A stretch of 64,000 bases of DNA. Origin: Mycteria americana (taxonomy: Eukaryota > Chordata > Aves > Ciconiiformes > Ciconiidae). How positions within the stretch are numbered: the first letter of the stretch is position 1; every line of letters starts with the position of its first letter. Below the pieces are notes generated by a model, which saw only the letters and a list, made by a program, of their open reading frames with translations, made no database searches and had not been told where the DNA came from. The position numbers and the translations under genes were made by a program. The DNA lies in assembly GCF_035582795.1 (NCBI RefSeq), contig NC_134366.1, forward strand, positions 108,135,756 through 108,199,755. Reading direction: 5' to 3'. Shown piece by piece: positions 25,601 through 39,300 of the stretch.

Positions 25601-28600
25601 ATGTTTTTCCTCAGGTTGAGCATTGGCCTGATTCTGGTGGTTCATAGAAAGGAGACTCATAAATTAAACAGATGTGTATTCCTTGTCTGAAAAGTATGCA
25701 ATTTGCCTGTATCTGGTTGTCTTCACAGGAAAAAAGTTATTACATTGTTTCAAAGTTTTTTTTTTTTTCTGAATATATTCTTTTATTTAGGTCTGTACTA
25801 GAATCTGCCTACTATCGCAGGATTGCTTTGTGTAGTAAATGTATGATTAGGTGATATAAGATCTGTTTGTAAATACCTTTTATACAGTGTAAAATACAGA
25901 ATCCTTTTGTAAAATGTTATTCATAAAAGAATATATGCCAAGTGTAAGTACTTTTTAAATTTATCCTATTACTTTCAATAAATACTTTATGCCTTGGAGA
26001 TAACCATGAATTTCTCTGTGCTTGTTAATTTCCTGTTCATCACTTGCATTCCTTGCTGATAATGAAAATCTTAACGCCATACTGTAGTTTTCCCCAGACT
26101 TCTCAAGAGTCATCTTTTCCAGCATGTTGTCTTTTCCTGGCTTCCAGCATCTTAATCTTTGCTTGTAACTGCTTTGTAACTTTGTCAATAGTGCAAATTT
26201 GTCTAGCAGCATTTTTCCTTTATAAAGCTGTGGCTGATATTCTATAGTTCCAGTATTTATTTCAAGTTTTTTTTCATTGTCTAGGCCACTACTACTAATA
26301 AAAATCAATTTACAGCATGGTGGTTATATTGTGTAAAGAACACAATTTATTTTTGGGCAGGGGATTTGTCCTTCTAGTTTTGATATATTTTCCTTTTTTT
26401 TTGTTTTTGTTTTTTTGGTATGTGAAAAATAATGTATAGGAGCATTATTACACCACCTCATATGTGTCCCTATACTATTGCGCTTTTTTTTTTTTTTTTT
26501 TTTTTTTTGGGAGTGTCCCTTAGCCTATTTCTTTTTTGGGGACTGAAGATTTCTCTGCTACCTTTTTGCCTTAGTATCCAGCTTCTTAGCAAATAAGGCA
26601 GGTAAGGACTGACCAGAGCAAGTTGCACAGGCAGGTTGCATGTTGGTTATTCTTCTAACCCAAATAGTTGACATTTCAGCTTTTAACTGTTTTTCTTAAC
26701 ACTTATGAATAATCTAGATAATGCTTAAAAGATATACTAGAGTACAACTTCTGGCTTTGAGTGCCTTAATTTTAAATCCAGAATGACTTTTTGTCTTGTG
26801 TGTCACATATTTACTTCTTTTGTGTCTTAATACCTTAAGTATTGACATTTTTAATGTCTAATATATCAATAAAGTCAATGAAATACTTGACTGAAGGCCT
26901 CTTTCAACACTTTCCTATTTGATATAGATTATATTTCAGATAAGATTTATCCTAGTAGCTTTCCAGCAATCAGACTAAGCTGTATGCTGAGTAATTTAGA
27001 AATATTTGCTTTTATAGTTTTTGTGTGTATTTTTATAATCTCAGATAAAAGCACAAAGAAGTTTGCCTCACAACGTGACATTGGTTTTTTCTTTTTCTTT
27101 CCTTTCAGACAATGCAGATGTTGCTTTAGTTAATTTTTATGCTGATTGGTAAGTTATACAATTTTTTTTTCTGTGTTTAAACTTCTGTCTTTTGAAAACT
27201 GTCATGTTTGGCTATTGTTTTTTAATTTAAAATACAGTGGTTTGTTGCATTCAAACCAATTCTTTCCTGGTTTTTTTATGTCCTGATTACTTCCCCTTCT
27301 GCTGTTCTGCCATCTTTTGTTTCATTTAGGGCTCCTATCAGAGGAAAAAGGCTTCTATAGTAGTATGGAATAACATGCTATGTAATTGATTTTTTTTTTT
27401 CGCCCTCTTAGCAAGACAAATTTCATTACCTTTTTGCTCCTTAACATAGCATAGTCCAAAATACTCCATTTTTCCATTTTCTTCTGCGTTGGTCCCATGG
27501 CGTGTGTGCTAGAAAGAAAAAGGCTTGAAATTACACTAAAAATCAAATCCTTCACTAATCTGGAAGGCCTTCCAAGTGGAGAACTAGAGAAATTATAAAA
27601 GGGATGAAATCTGAGCAACTGGAAAAGGAAAGAATTTGGGGCCAGTTTGGTTAGACATTGTGAAAGACATACTTAAAGGCAACTGTTTCCTTGAAATTAT
27701 GGTTTTTTTTAAAAAAAACTTGCATACAGAATCATCATTAGAATTAATTTAAGCACCATACCCCCCTTATTTTTTAATTGTGTAAGAAGTAATTTTATAT
27801 GTTCTGGTCTGCTGCACCATTAATATTTTTAAAATAATCTTTAGCAAGGAAGAAACCAGAAAAGTATTCAGAGAAAATAAAATTTAACATGCAAATTAAT
27901 ATAGAAAATGAGCTTAGAAAAATAAATCATTTTCTGTCTTCCGTGATTAAAGTAATCTTGGATGTAAATAGCTTTATAATGTAAAGCAATATATAAACCG
28001 AAGTACTACACTTTAAATGTTCCTCTCCCTGCTGTTTTGCTTTATGAGCATAAAACATTGGCCTTCAGAATCAAAGGTCATGTAGGTGATTAGACTTCTG
28101 ATTCCTTTCACCTCTTTCACATCCCGCTGTATGTCCAAGTCTATAGGTCTGTGTGGCCTAGAAATAGCAAGCGCACAGAGCATTACATGAAAAATTTACA
28201 CTTTGCCTTTACTGATAATTCATTCAACTAGTAGCAGGCTAATTTTAATTGTTTTTAAAAGTGATTTTGAAAGATTCATACCCAGTCTTTTCATATAGAA
28301 TGAAATTATCAATAAAAATGTTTTTAATGCCTTCGTTTAAACTTTGTGTAAAGATGGACATTATACCAATCTAAATCAGTTTAATAACCTTTGTGTATAC
28401 CTCTGTCATTTTATAGACAATTTTTATGTTCAATTAGTTTGCATCTGTTTATTTGCTACCACAGACTAAATTGATACTAGGCACATTTAAACCAATAGAA
28501 TTTTTCTTTAGAGAGATTGCATTCATTTACCAAGTAAGTTATTTGTTTGAAATGTCTGTCTTTATAATGATAGTACAACTAAGTAACTAGTTAAGTAAGA

Positions 28601-31600
28601 AACTAGGTCTAATCTCTTACCTGTTCTGTATAGAATTATGCTATAAAGGCTGCCTTTTAAAATAAGTAAATAAATGAAACTTTCAAGGTGGTTATTTTCA
28701 GTTTGTGATCTGCAGATACCTGGTGGATCACGGGCTACTTCATAAGGTTTTATTAAAGATAACCAAGGAGAACAAACCTATGGAGAGTAAATTTAATGCA
28801 CTGAAATTTGGGGTCTGTGTTGCCATTGAAAAATAATTTTGGGATTTTGCAAAAGACAAACTGCAGGAGGCTAAAAAAACATGTTCTGATACTTCTGTGA
28901 CAGAGGGAAGATACCAATATTTTAAAACTTGGTATAGCAAGGTAAAAAGCATCCTGGTTTAGGACCCTACTAGCACAGCTGTTTCTGCAAATCCCCACTG
29001 TTATCAAATCCTCTCTAGAACAGGTTTGCTTTGAATTTAAAGATTTGCGTATGCTTGCAAGTTGATTCACATTATAGTAGGCCATAATTTTAAAACATTA
29101 CATCATAGGCTGGCAGTACACTATGTTGAGTGGTTATTACTGAATGCCTACATGTAATGATCATAATTAAGGCTGTAATGTGACCTTTGAATGAGAACAG
29201 ATCAGTTTCGCTGATGTAGATACTCTGCTGTAAGGGTGGAGAAGAATGAGGGACAAGGAAGCCATATGTAACACATACATGCTACATAAATGTGTAGCAT
29301 ACAATTGTGCTGCCTAGAGTCAGGTTTCTTTCAGAAAATGGCTTTAAGCCCTATTTGTATTTTGAGAACAAAACCTGCCTCTTCACTTGAACGTTTGCTG
29401 TTGTAGTCATAAACAGCATCCCCAGGCTATCACTGTTAAGTTTAAGCAGGGCTTCAGTGCAGGCTGTTTTATTGCAAGTCCGTTCCATGAGGTCTCATTC
29501 TGACAACTTCTACAGTGCCGTTATACATCTTCAATTTAAATTTCTGCCATGTGTTTAGAAGAACAGAATATAAAATAATTTTATTGACATATTAACAGTG
29601 GTCTTGTGCACTAATGTTACCCTGAACTCCCCAAAGCCACCAAAGCATCTTTACAGTCCTACAGCCTTTTCCATGGGCAGAAAGAGAGGATTTGCTTCAA
29701 AATCTGACATGACTGGAAGAAGGGACCCATGGGATTCTCTTTGTTCATAGTGCTGTAATAGCAGTCTTCAAATTCTACCAAACTTGAGCAATAATATAAT
29801 AAGCAATACATATAACTTCTATCGTTGACCCTTATAAAGTTTTCTCTGTGATATTTCTTGAAGGTGACTGTTGGTGAATATTTGAATCTCAACAATCCAA
29901 GTAACTTATTTTACTGTATTTTTAAAATTACTTCCCCAAGGATAATTCAGGTAGAAAAAATGAAGAACAGACTTTCTGAATAGAATATATTTCCTAAAGG
30001 CTTAAAATTGATTAATGGTGTTTCTTAAGCAGATAAAGCGGGGGGGGCACATCTTGAACTATATATTCTTTTAGAATGATTTTTTTTTTTCCCCCCACCC
30101 GAATTACTCAAGTTACTTTTGAACATATTTTTATCCAGTTGGTTACTGGGATGATTACAAGTAGATGTTCTTTTCCAATAGCTTTTCTGTCTTGTTGTTT
30201 TTTTTTTTTTTAATTTTTCCTTCAAAGATTGAAATAATCCCTGAGTCATCAATTAAAATATTTCAAATTAATATTTTGATTTTCACAAGTTATTATTTTT
30301 TGTTCTATCCACAGGTGCCGCTTCAGCCAAATGTTGCATCCTATTTTTGAGGAAGCTTCTAACGTAATTAAGGAAGAATATCCAGATAAGAATCAAGTGG
30401 TGTTTGCTAGAGTAGACTGTGATCAGCATTGTAAGTAAAACCCAGTTTAGGTTTTTCTGTGCTATCCTGCCAGTAAGTTACTCATTGTATTGAAGAATAT
30501 ACTAGACAGCAATCTAAAGTGTAGTTGGACCTGCCCCATCATTTAGCCCAGAGAGAGTTGTTTGTATACATCAGTGAACTTGTTCTTCCAAATTCATCAG
30601 GGCAATCTCCAGTATTGCTTTCTCATTGCATCCATAAACGTGCATTTATATCTGTTCAGCCTGTCTTGTTTAATGGGGAAAAAAGAGCTGGGATTATAAA
30701 TTGAATTGGCTCATTGAGGGGTCAGAGAAGCACTAGTGCTACAAATGGTGCAGGTCTTCACATCCAAGAAAAGGGACGGGTAACCCTCCATTGTCTGCTT
30801 TAAGATGATGTTCTGCTCAGGTCTTCCCTCCAACTAGGAGTCATGGTGGACTGTAAGTTGACTTTTGCACAGCCAGGAGGGGATCAGAGCTTTACTGCTT
30901 TGCTGCTTGTACACATGCCAACAAATGGTTGCCTATTTGGGTTTTCCCCCCACCCAGAAATACATGAAAATGATATGCCAAAACTTACTCGTTTTATGCT
31001 GGTGTTAATCCAAAAAGTTGCTTTTTAATCCCATAATAAGTAAAATGTAAGGAACATCTGCTACACATTGAAAGACAAATGGATAGTACTGAGATTTTAT
31101 AATGGTGCTTTTTATAGTATAAGATCAGCTATTCTGTTTTATGCCTCTGGAAGAACAGCATTTGCAGACATCACTTCTTTGCAGTGGCTTCTGATTCCCA
31201 AAGAGTAGTACCAGTTGCAAGTGGCTTCAAATCCCAGCAGAATTCAGTTGTAACCAATACTGATTATAATATTTGGGCTTTACAAAACTCTTAATTTGTA
31301 AGAGGAATCGCAGTTGGAAATTTGAGGAATCACTGTACCGAGTTATTGGTTTGTATCTGTAGGATATCCCTGGGACTTCCATTGACCTAATAGTTTTGGT
31401 TTAGTGCTCTGTTAAAAAAACCTAAAGAGAGAACCTTATAGGACAGGAAAAAAAAGTCAATTGCATATTTGTGAAAAGTAACTGATTTCATTTACCTTTT
31501 TCTTTCCCATTTTGCCAGTCTAACTTTTTTGGTGTTAGAGAGGATTTTTCCCTATAATGAGAATTCTTGAAGTGTCTTGGTTCTTACTTGCAGATTTTAA

Positions 31601-34600
31601 AGTCAGCAAGTCCACTTGAGCATTTTCCACTGGCACCATTTTGTGTTCTATTTTGTATGCATGCATGTAGTTGCCCAACAGTAAGAGCACCTGTCTTGCG
31701 ATCTTGAAAGAGATCTCAAACATAAAAAAAAAACCAACCAAACAAACAAAACCAAAAAAACCACCCCTAACTTTTAAGGGTGCAAACAGTATCAACTCAG
31801 TTTCTGAAATGTAAGATAAGCTGATTCTCCAAACTCTCAGGAGTAGCCAAGGAGTTTTTGTCCCTTTCCAAAGATCAGTAAGATCAATTAATGACCACAG
31901 GAAACTTAAATGCCTCTGGGCTTAAATCTTCGAATCACTGGGATATCGGACCCCCTTTATAGCCTCAGCTGGAAAAGAGGCATGACAGTATTCACCTAGG
32001 GTATGCAAGCAGCTTTGAAGCATTCAGCTGCCTTCCTACGTTGGAGTGGTAGGGATGTGTTAGGGAACTGATACAGAAGTTTGAACGTACGTGTTCTTGA
32101 AGACCAGTTACATTAGCCACACAGTTGTACAATCTCCTCCTCTGAGCAGATCTCTTCTAGTGCCTTGAATAGTGTAGAACAGTGCACTTGTGTAACTGCC
32201 TGTAGCATTTCCAGAGCAGCAGCAGAATGGACAGGGGTGTCTGGACTTAATGTGCTTCACAAGATAGACTGTAGTCTCCTTGATTTATAAGTCCAATAGT
32301 ATTTTTTTATTTCTCATTATAATGTTGTCTCTATTAAGTGAATGTTTTCCTACCTCCTTCCTGAACTGCCTTTTCTAGAATCATAGATTTTTGGGGGTTG
32401 GTGGGGTTTTTTTGGTTTTGTTTTTTTTGGTGGTGGTTTTGTTTTGTTTTGGGATTTGGTTTATTTTGTTGTTTTGGTTTGGGTGGTGTGGTTTTGGTTT
32501 TTTGTTTGGTTTGGGGTGGTTTTTGGTTTTGGTTGGGTTTTTTTTTTTTTTTGGACCTGGAACACCTGCCCAGATCTCAAATACTTAACTACACTTTCAG
32601 CTTCTTTCTTTCACGCTTGGTGTTCTCTTCTGCTTCCAATCATCTGTCTATATGGTGTGTGCTTGGGAGATCTTAACCAAAAGCATAGTATTAAGTATTC
32701 AAATTTGCCATCCCTAAAAATCAATTTTCAAGTAAGGCAATGAAATCCTTTGGAGGAGTATATTGAAGGCAAAGCCTGATACACAGCTTTTGCTGAAGTT
32801 GTCTTATTGAGTTTTTTGTCTTTCTTTGTTCAGGGATCTACACAAATAAACTGCCCCTGATCTTTGCAATTGTAGAAAATAAATGCAGTTGCAGCAAACA
32901 TTCTCATTGTTTTTGTGTCAGCTTATTAAACCAGTCACTCTACATACTTGAAATTACTTTTGCATATACTTTTGTATATTTTCTATTACTTTCATCATTG
33001 ATAGTTTCTCAAATTAACTTGAATCACTTGGTGGGGAGGGGAGAATTAAGGACATTCACACTTTCACTTTACTTGATTTTTATGGTTGTCCTTAATAAAT
33101 AAGACTTATCTCAGTGTTTAACAGTCTGGTTGGCTCGTCTTTTCATGGAGTCAAGATATTGACAATGAAACTTTCTATAAAGTTCTCACAAAAGACTGTA
33201 GTAAGATCAGCCTGTGTTGTTGAGTTTTACTGTTAAGGTTTACATTAACAACAGAAGAAGTCCTTATTTTGTTTGCTGCAGCTTTAGTTTCTTGGGTAAC
33301 TCAGAGAGTCTTTGGGCTGCTGGATGCCCATTGTTTAACCATGAGATGTTCTTGTCTTAGCAGCTATGTGCCTAAGAAAACTTTTTTCCCTTGAAATATT
33401 TGAAACACTTTAGAAGCTTGTTGCTTAATCTTCTCCTCATGTGCCCGTTGAACTGAGCTCATAAGAGCTTGTTACAGAGAGCTAAGGCCTGGATGGAGGA
33501 GGAGATGCTACAGCAGAGATTGTCTTCCTTCCCCTGGGAGTAGGTATAGTGGGCTAAGTAGTATGAGGCAGCCAGGAGTTTTCGTCTTTCTTTTTATTAC
33601 TGGAATACCATGAGTTCTCTCTATTTACTCTTTGTGTCCTTAATTTAAGAAGTAGATGAGCATGACTTCTGCAGAAGCTGTAAAATGTGAGAATTAAAAA
33701 TAAATTCTATAATGACAGACCAAGTCTTTCCCCAATTTGCATTGCATTTTTTAATTAAAATATCAAAGCTGTATATGTTATTCCTGGTTTCTAGTGTTTA
33801 TTTGCTGGGTTGTAAGCAATGGTACATTTCATGGCACACAGTTATTGGGTATGTCCTAAAGTTTTATGTATTTTAATTTTGATTTTCATGTATGTAATAG
33901 CAGCTTTTTAGTAAGAGGGTGAATGTTACTATATTATCCAGCTTGGGCCTGCTGTAGTAGTTTACTAAATGTTGGAGTCAAGATTGTTATTGTCTTTTTT
34001 TCCCCTGTTTTACCTTTATATTTTTGTATGTGTTTACATATTTTAGCAATGCTAGAAGGTTTATGCCAATATTTTGGGGTTTGTTATGCCTGCAGATTTC
34101 ATACCACTAGCAGTTCACTATTACGATGATGTTCTAGAGATGGTGGATTATTTGCATTACAAATGATCTGTTTCTTTTTGAAGCCAAGACTCTGTAGGGA
34201 ATCTAAATAGCTGATTTCAGGCCACTCGAAAACAGCTTTCAGAATGGTCAGCCAGGCATAGATAGTTTCCATTTAATGCACTATTATTGAAGCACACTGC
34301 AGGGCCCAACAGCTCACACCAGCTTCTGAGGGTAAAGCAAATTAAAGAGAATTATTGATGCACTGCCAAATGTTTGATGCTTAATGACAAAACCATCATT
34401 CTGTCTGCTCTTATAGCCAATATAAAGATGTTTTTCTGGAAAGTGATAGGCCCCAATGTGATTAAATACAAAATCTAAATATTAACACTATATTAAGTCT
34501 CTGTATGCATTATATTTTACACCAGATTATAATATTTTGGAAGATGATGTGTAAGTTAAGTCATCAGGCTGTTTTTAAGCTGGTGTGGAACATAACACTA

Positions 34601-36308
34601 AAGGTAAATCTGTTGAAACAGGTACTCTTTCAGTTTCCAAGACCTCATCCTTTTATAACTTATAAATATCTAAGTTCCACTACATTGTTTGCTGTTAAAA
34701 TCTTTGGGTTTGGTGTGTTCTATTTAGTAATTCACTTATCTTAAAAATTATGCACCTCTATTCTAAGTGTAATACCTAGTAAAAGTGACTTTCCATATAA
34801 AATTATAGAAGATCTTTCTGCATTTACATTATTAGGAAGGTTTTGTTTTGGTGGGGGTTTTTTTGCTTGCTTGTGGGTTTTTTTGTGTGTTTTATCCTTT
34901 GTGTTAACCAGTAATGTTGGAAACTCACTTGGTACCATGGATTTCCTATGTTTCTGTTCTCTGTGAGTGAATATTGCACTATAGAGGAACTCGTGTTTCT
35001 GGAGGAGAGTTTGTATTTTGAACAGTTTCTATGAATTCAGTATTAGGAGTTGTGGTACAGAATTCTTATAAATTAAAGTATATATTGGGGTTTTAATTCT
35101 ACTTGCCATTATTTCCTTTGGTTTCTGAGTTAAAAAATAAAAAAGAATAGCTGGTTTGAATAAGTCTTTGTGCTTCCAAACAGCAAACAGCTTATCTCTG
35201 GTAGGGTGTTGAGAGGTGCTTTGCTGCACAGACTGTTTAGGGAACTCTTGTTCTTTCTTTCAAAACGTCCATGGGTGGTACTGTCGTTCAGTACTGCGAG
35301 CTGCTGATCTCTCTAGGTCTGGCCGTTCCCGTAATGCGTGCTAGTGTTAGTCTTCAAAGGGTTACTTAGATTGTATTGCTACTGTGCCTTTGGTAAGCAA
35401 AATAACTCAATAAGATAACAAATTTGGAGGTTCATAAAAGAACCATGAGTAAAACTGTAAACAAGCATGAGGATTTAATTGCATTCCTCCCACTTTGCCT
35501 GGAAAAAATATCAGTCTGAAGGAGTTCTCTTTGGATAAAATAAAAAGTGGAAGTGATTCGGAGAGGTTGTTGATGGCTCTCCTCAGGAGAGCCATTTTGT
35601 TAGCCTGTCAGAAAAGGTTATGCGATGCCTACTGATGAGGCCCAGCTAAGAGCAGGCATGGATGTTGTTGAATGCTCCTTTGCAGCAGAAGGTGGTCTGG
35701 AGTTGCTGTTTCCCAGCTTCTTAGTAACTGAGTTTGATGGAGAACATTGATTGCTTTTCTTGTACCTGTTTTGGTCCAACATGCAAGTCACCAGTATCAC
35801 AATCATTGGGGTAGGATGCCTAGTTTAGATGGTCTCAGAGGTTCCTTTCTAATTCTGCTTCCTATGAATATTCCCAGGTCTTAACGACAGTGTGCAAGTG
35901 TCACAAGAGGAGTAGTTTAACTGGGGAGAATTAATGCTGTATTATTAAATACTTATTATTAAGGTAAATGTAGTGCTGTACATAGGAAAGTAGGAGGCAA
36001 AAAGGCTTTTTTAAGTGAACTTAAATTGAGAGAAAAAAAGCTTGAGGAATAATAAGTAGAAAGGTACCTGTCAAAGACAGATTTCGCTTCTCATCTGTGG
36101 TGTGCCCTGGCAGGTAGCCTGAGGGACTTAAAAAATGTGATTGATCTCAAGTGAGCAAGCAGAATACTCATTTGGTAGTCCCAGCTTCAAATATACAGCT
36201 GAAGGAATTTGTTACCTTTGAGAAGGGAGGGTATTGCACAAGGGTGAGGAAGAGTTAAGATGATTTGAGAGAAAAAGAAGATTAGTGTTAGATCCGGTAA
36301 ATTCAAGC

Positions 36309-36346
<38 letters not shown>

Positions 36347-39300
36347 GCTATGCAACTCCTATAACCATCATGTAAAAACAAAATTAGGAAATGCAATAGC
36401 TTTGGTTTGTGCTAGCTCTTCCTCAGACAACATGAAGACCTTCCTTAGAAAAAGGGACACTACGAGTATATTCAGAAATTATTTTTATGGGGTTTGAGTT
36501 TTGAAACTTTGATTTTCTTCCAGATAATTTTTCAGGCTGTTGTAGTCCTCTGTTTGGCATGTGAATTGCTTCAGGTGCTGCCTTATATTATGAGGTGGGC
36601 ATTTAGGATAATTATCAGTATTGTTCAAATCCTAGCGGACATGTTTTTTGAGAGCCAGTCCTGTGGACTTAAATGTGGTATGAATTATGACCCTGGAAGA
36701 CAGTGGACTGAGTTAATGGTGGGGTGATACCCTGACCCTTGCAAATATTGCTGGTCCTTCAGTGGGAAGGACCTTAACTACATTGTGGGTGGGAGCCTAC
36801 TTCAATATAGTGTGTCTTGGTGCAGTTTTTCAACATATTCTTCATTGTACATTTAATTTTAATTTAGTGATAGTGGGCTTGAGATTCTCGGTGACGTGAT
36901 CTGATATACTAGCTGAACTCTTTGGACACTGTGTTGTGGTGTTAACCTAGTGCAATGAAGTCTGAAGCATTCTGGGAATCAAGTCACAGGCTGTGTGCTT
37001 GCTTGAAGCTGTAGCTTAGGTAATGTGTGGACATGCCATGTGAAAAGCCTGACACACCCCCAAAAAATGGGTTTTGGCATTCCCTTGAGTAGAGGAACAC
37101 TCAAGGCTCAGACAGCAGAAAAATCGCTGACAGTGCAAGAGGTGTAATAAAGATATGGATCACAAATGATAGTTCATAAAGCACGTTTTCATGGAGAATC
37201 TTGCTCAGAAGATGATGTGGGAGACTGTCTTAGAAAACATGGGTGTTAATGTCAGGATTCATGTAAAAGTTTCTTTCAAAATGACAATAAAAGCTACTGT
37301 CTCATCCCTATTGTAAGAGGCAGCTTTGCTTTCTCTTCAGTAGTTCAGAAGTATCAATACAGTGCATCTATGAAGAGAACTAAGTGACTGTGAAGACATT
37401 CCTGTTGGAGTGTGTGGAATGAATAGTAGAAAATAGTCTGGGCAGTTTAGAAATGGTTGTATACCAACGGGTATATGTACAAAACAGGGAGAAGAGAATC
37501 ATCTGAATTCAACGGTTATTGGAGCTCTGCTTGAAATTTCTGAGTTGTAGAAGACAAGAAGATGATCACGTATGTCAGTAGCTTCCTATCGTATCTAGTG
37601 TGAAACCATTCTGGTGGCATAGACACTAGGCTTGTGATTTAATGATTAATTGGACAAAATACAAACTCAACACTTGTACCTTTTGGGTACCTTAGTATCT
37701 GAAGAAAATATAAAGTCATAGCTGAAAGGCTTTTTTTTTTTTTCTTCTTCTTTAGGTAGGTTGGCTTTATCTGTTTCAAATACCTCTTTTCATCAGAAAA
37801 TGGACAGTGAGAATGTCTGGAAATATTTTTAAATTTAATTTAGGATTTACTATAACGAATGCGATCTATGAATGAGTTCAAACAATATTCCATGTATTTG
37901 CATTGTGTATTTCCAATTTTAAAAGTAATATAATTTTGTCATTGCTCTGCTTATGCTAACTCTACCTGTATCAAATGCCAGGGTTTAATGAAGCATTTAA
38001 GGTTTACTCTATTTGACTTTTGAATGAATTCAAACAATTTTTCATGTACTTGCATTTTATATTTTGTAAAAAGATGGTTTTCAAATACTTACTTGTGTAG
38101 GACCGTCATCTCTCTGTGTTAATTTAAATACCAGTATTCATGGAATCTCAATGTAATTTGTAAAGAGCATGCAAGTTCTGCCTTATGAAATAATGTTTGA
38201 ATTCAGTCGTGACAGTGGGCATTTTATTACTATTAATTTTTTTATGCAACTTCAGCACTTGATGAAGATTCACATCCCTAGGGACTGAAATCTCCATCTT
38301 TGAGAACCTTGAAGAGCCCCTGAATGCCCATTCTGCAACCCATGCATCTTCATATAACTGTGGAAATAACCCGAAGGAAAAAGTCCATGTTGTGAGACAG
38401 AAGTGTAGTTTTGGTGTTCTCTTGCTGTTGAGTCCTGTAACAGTAATGATCTTTAATCTCAATGTGTTTCTGCGAAACCTTGATATGTAGTGCTCCTTGT
38501 CTCTTATCAGACCTTGGTCAAGTTTTGATAGACTGACGTACCATCCAACCAAAGGTCCTTCTGTCAATAGGAGAGAAGGACAGCAAATGCCTGGTTTGCT
38601 GACGCTGAGCAAATATAAAGTGATTCCTTCCCTGCTATATTTGCCACCTTCTTGCAGGCAGCTCTTAGGTACTTCAGCTAAAAAGTGATGGCATTTTAAA
38701 GGAAGAAAAAAGTATTGATCTAATACTTGTTAACGTTGAATATGTTGGCATCGTCCCTTGAGAAATTTGTATTAATTTGAAATAAAAGTACTCTGAAATG
38801 AGGACATAAAATGTCTTACCCTTAATTTTAACTGCAATTAGTGCATTAAGAAACTCTTCTGGGATATTTAGGAAACAGGTCAAATCCTTTCTTAGTCAAA
38901 ATTGATAGGCTGAATTCTGTAATATTTTATAGTGATACAAAGCTTGTTAGGAACTGGGCTTAACTGCTGAAGCTTTTAAGCTTACTCGTTTGAGGGATGT
39001 TAAAGAACTTTTTCGTGGAGTAGACATGGTTCTTATTCCTTTGCTGTGCACATTTTTTTTTCAGTTCTCAGACTAGTTTAAGTTGTGTAGCTGCTACAAA
39101 GATTGTTTTCAATAACTAAAGCTGCAAGAGATTAATGACTTTTTAACAGCAATTAAAACTACTGATTTTTTTCACTGAATGTTCTCCAGACAGCAGGGAA
39201 TTAATTATTTTTGTTATCTCTTAAAAGTCCGAAAGAGGTAGAGAGCTTTATGTGCTGGAGGACAGTTACAGGCACAGTTCCACAGGGGACTGACTTATTC

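Noticed and set aside
32391-32743. Open frames rich in Phe, Trp, Gly and Val that look like hydrophobic peptides
   Set aside because: They are translations of a G/T-only tract, which cannot contain most stop codons.
38148-38612. 154-codon minus-strand frame in intron 4
   Set aside because: The predicted peptide has no recognisable domain and there are no supporting splice or promoter signals. It is treated as chance.
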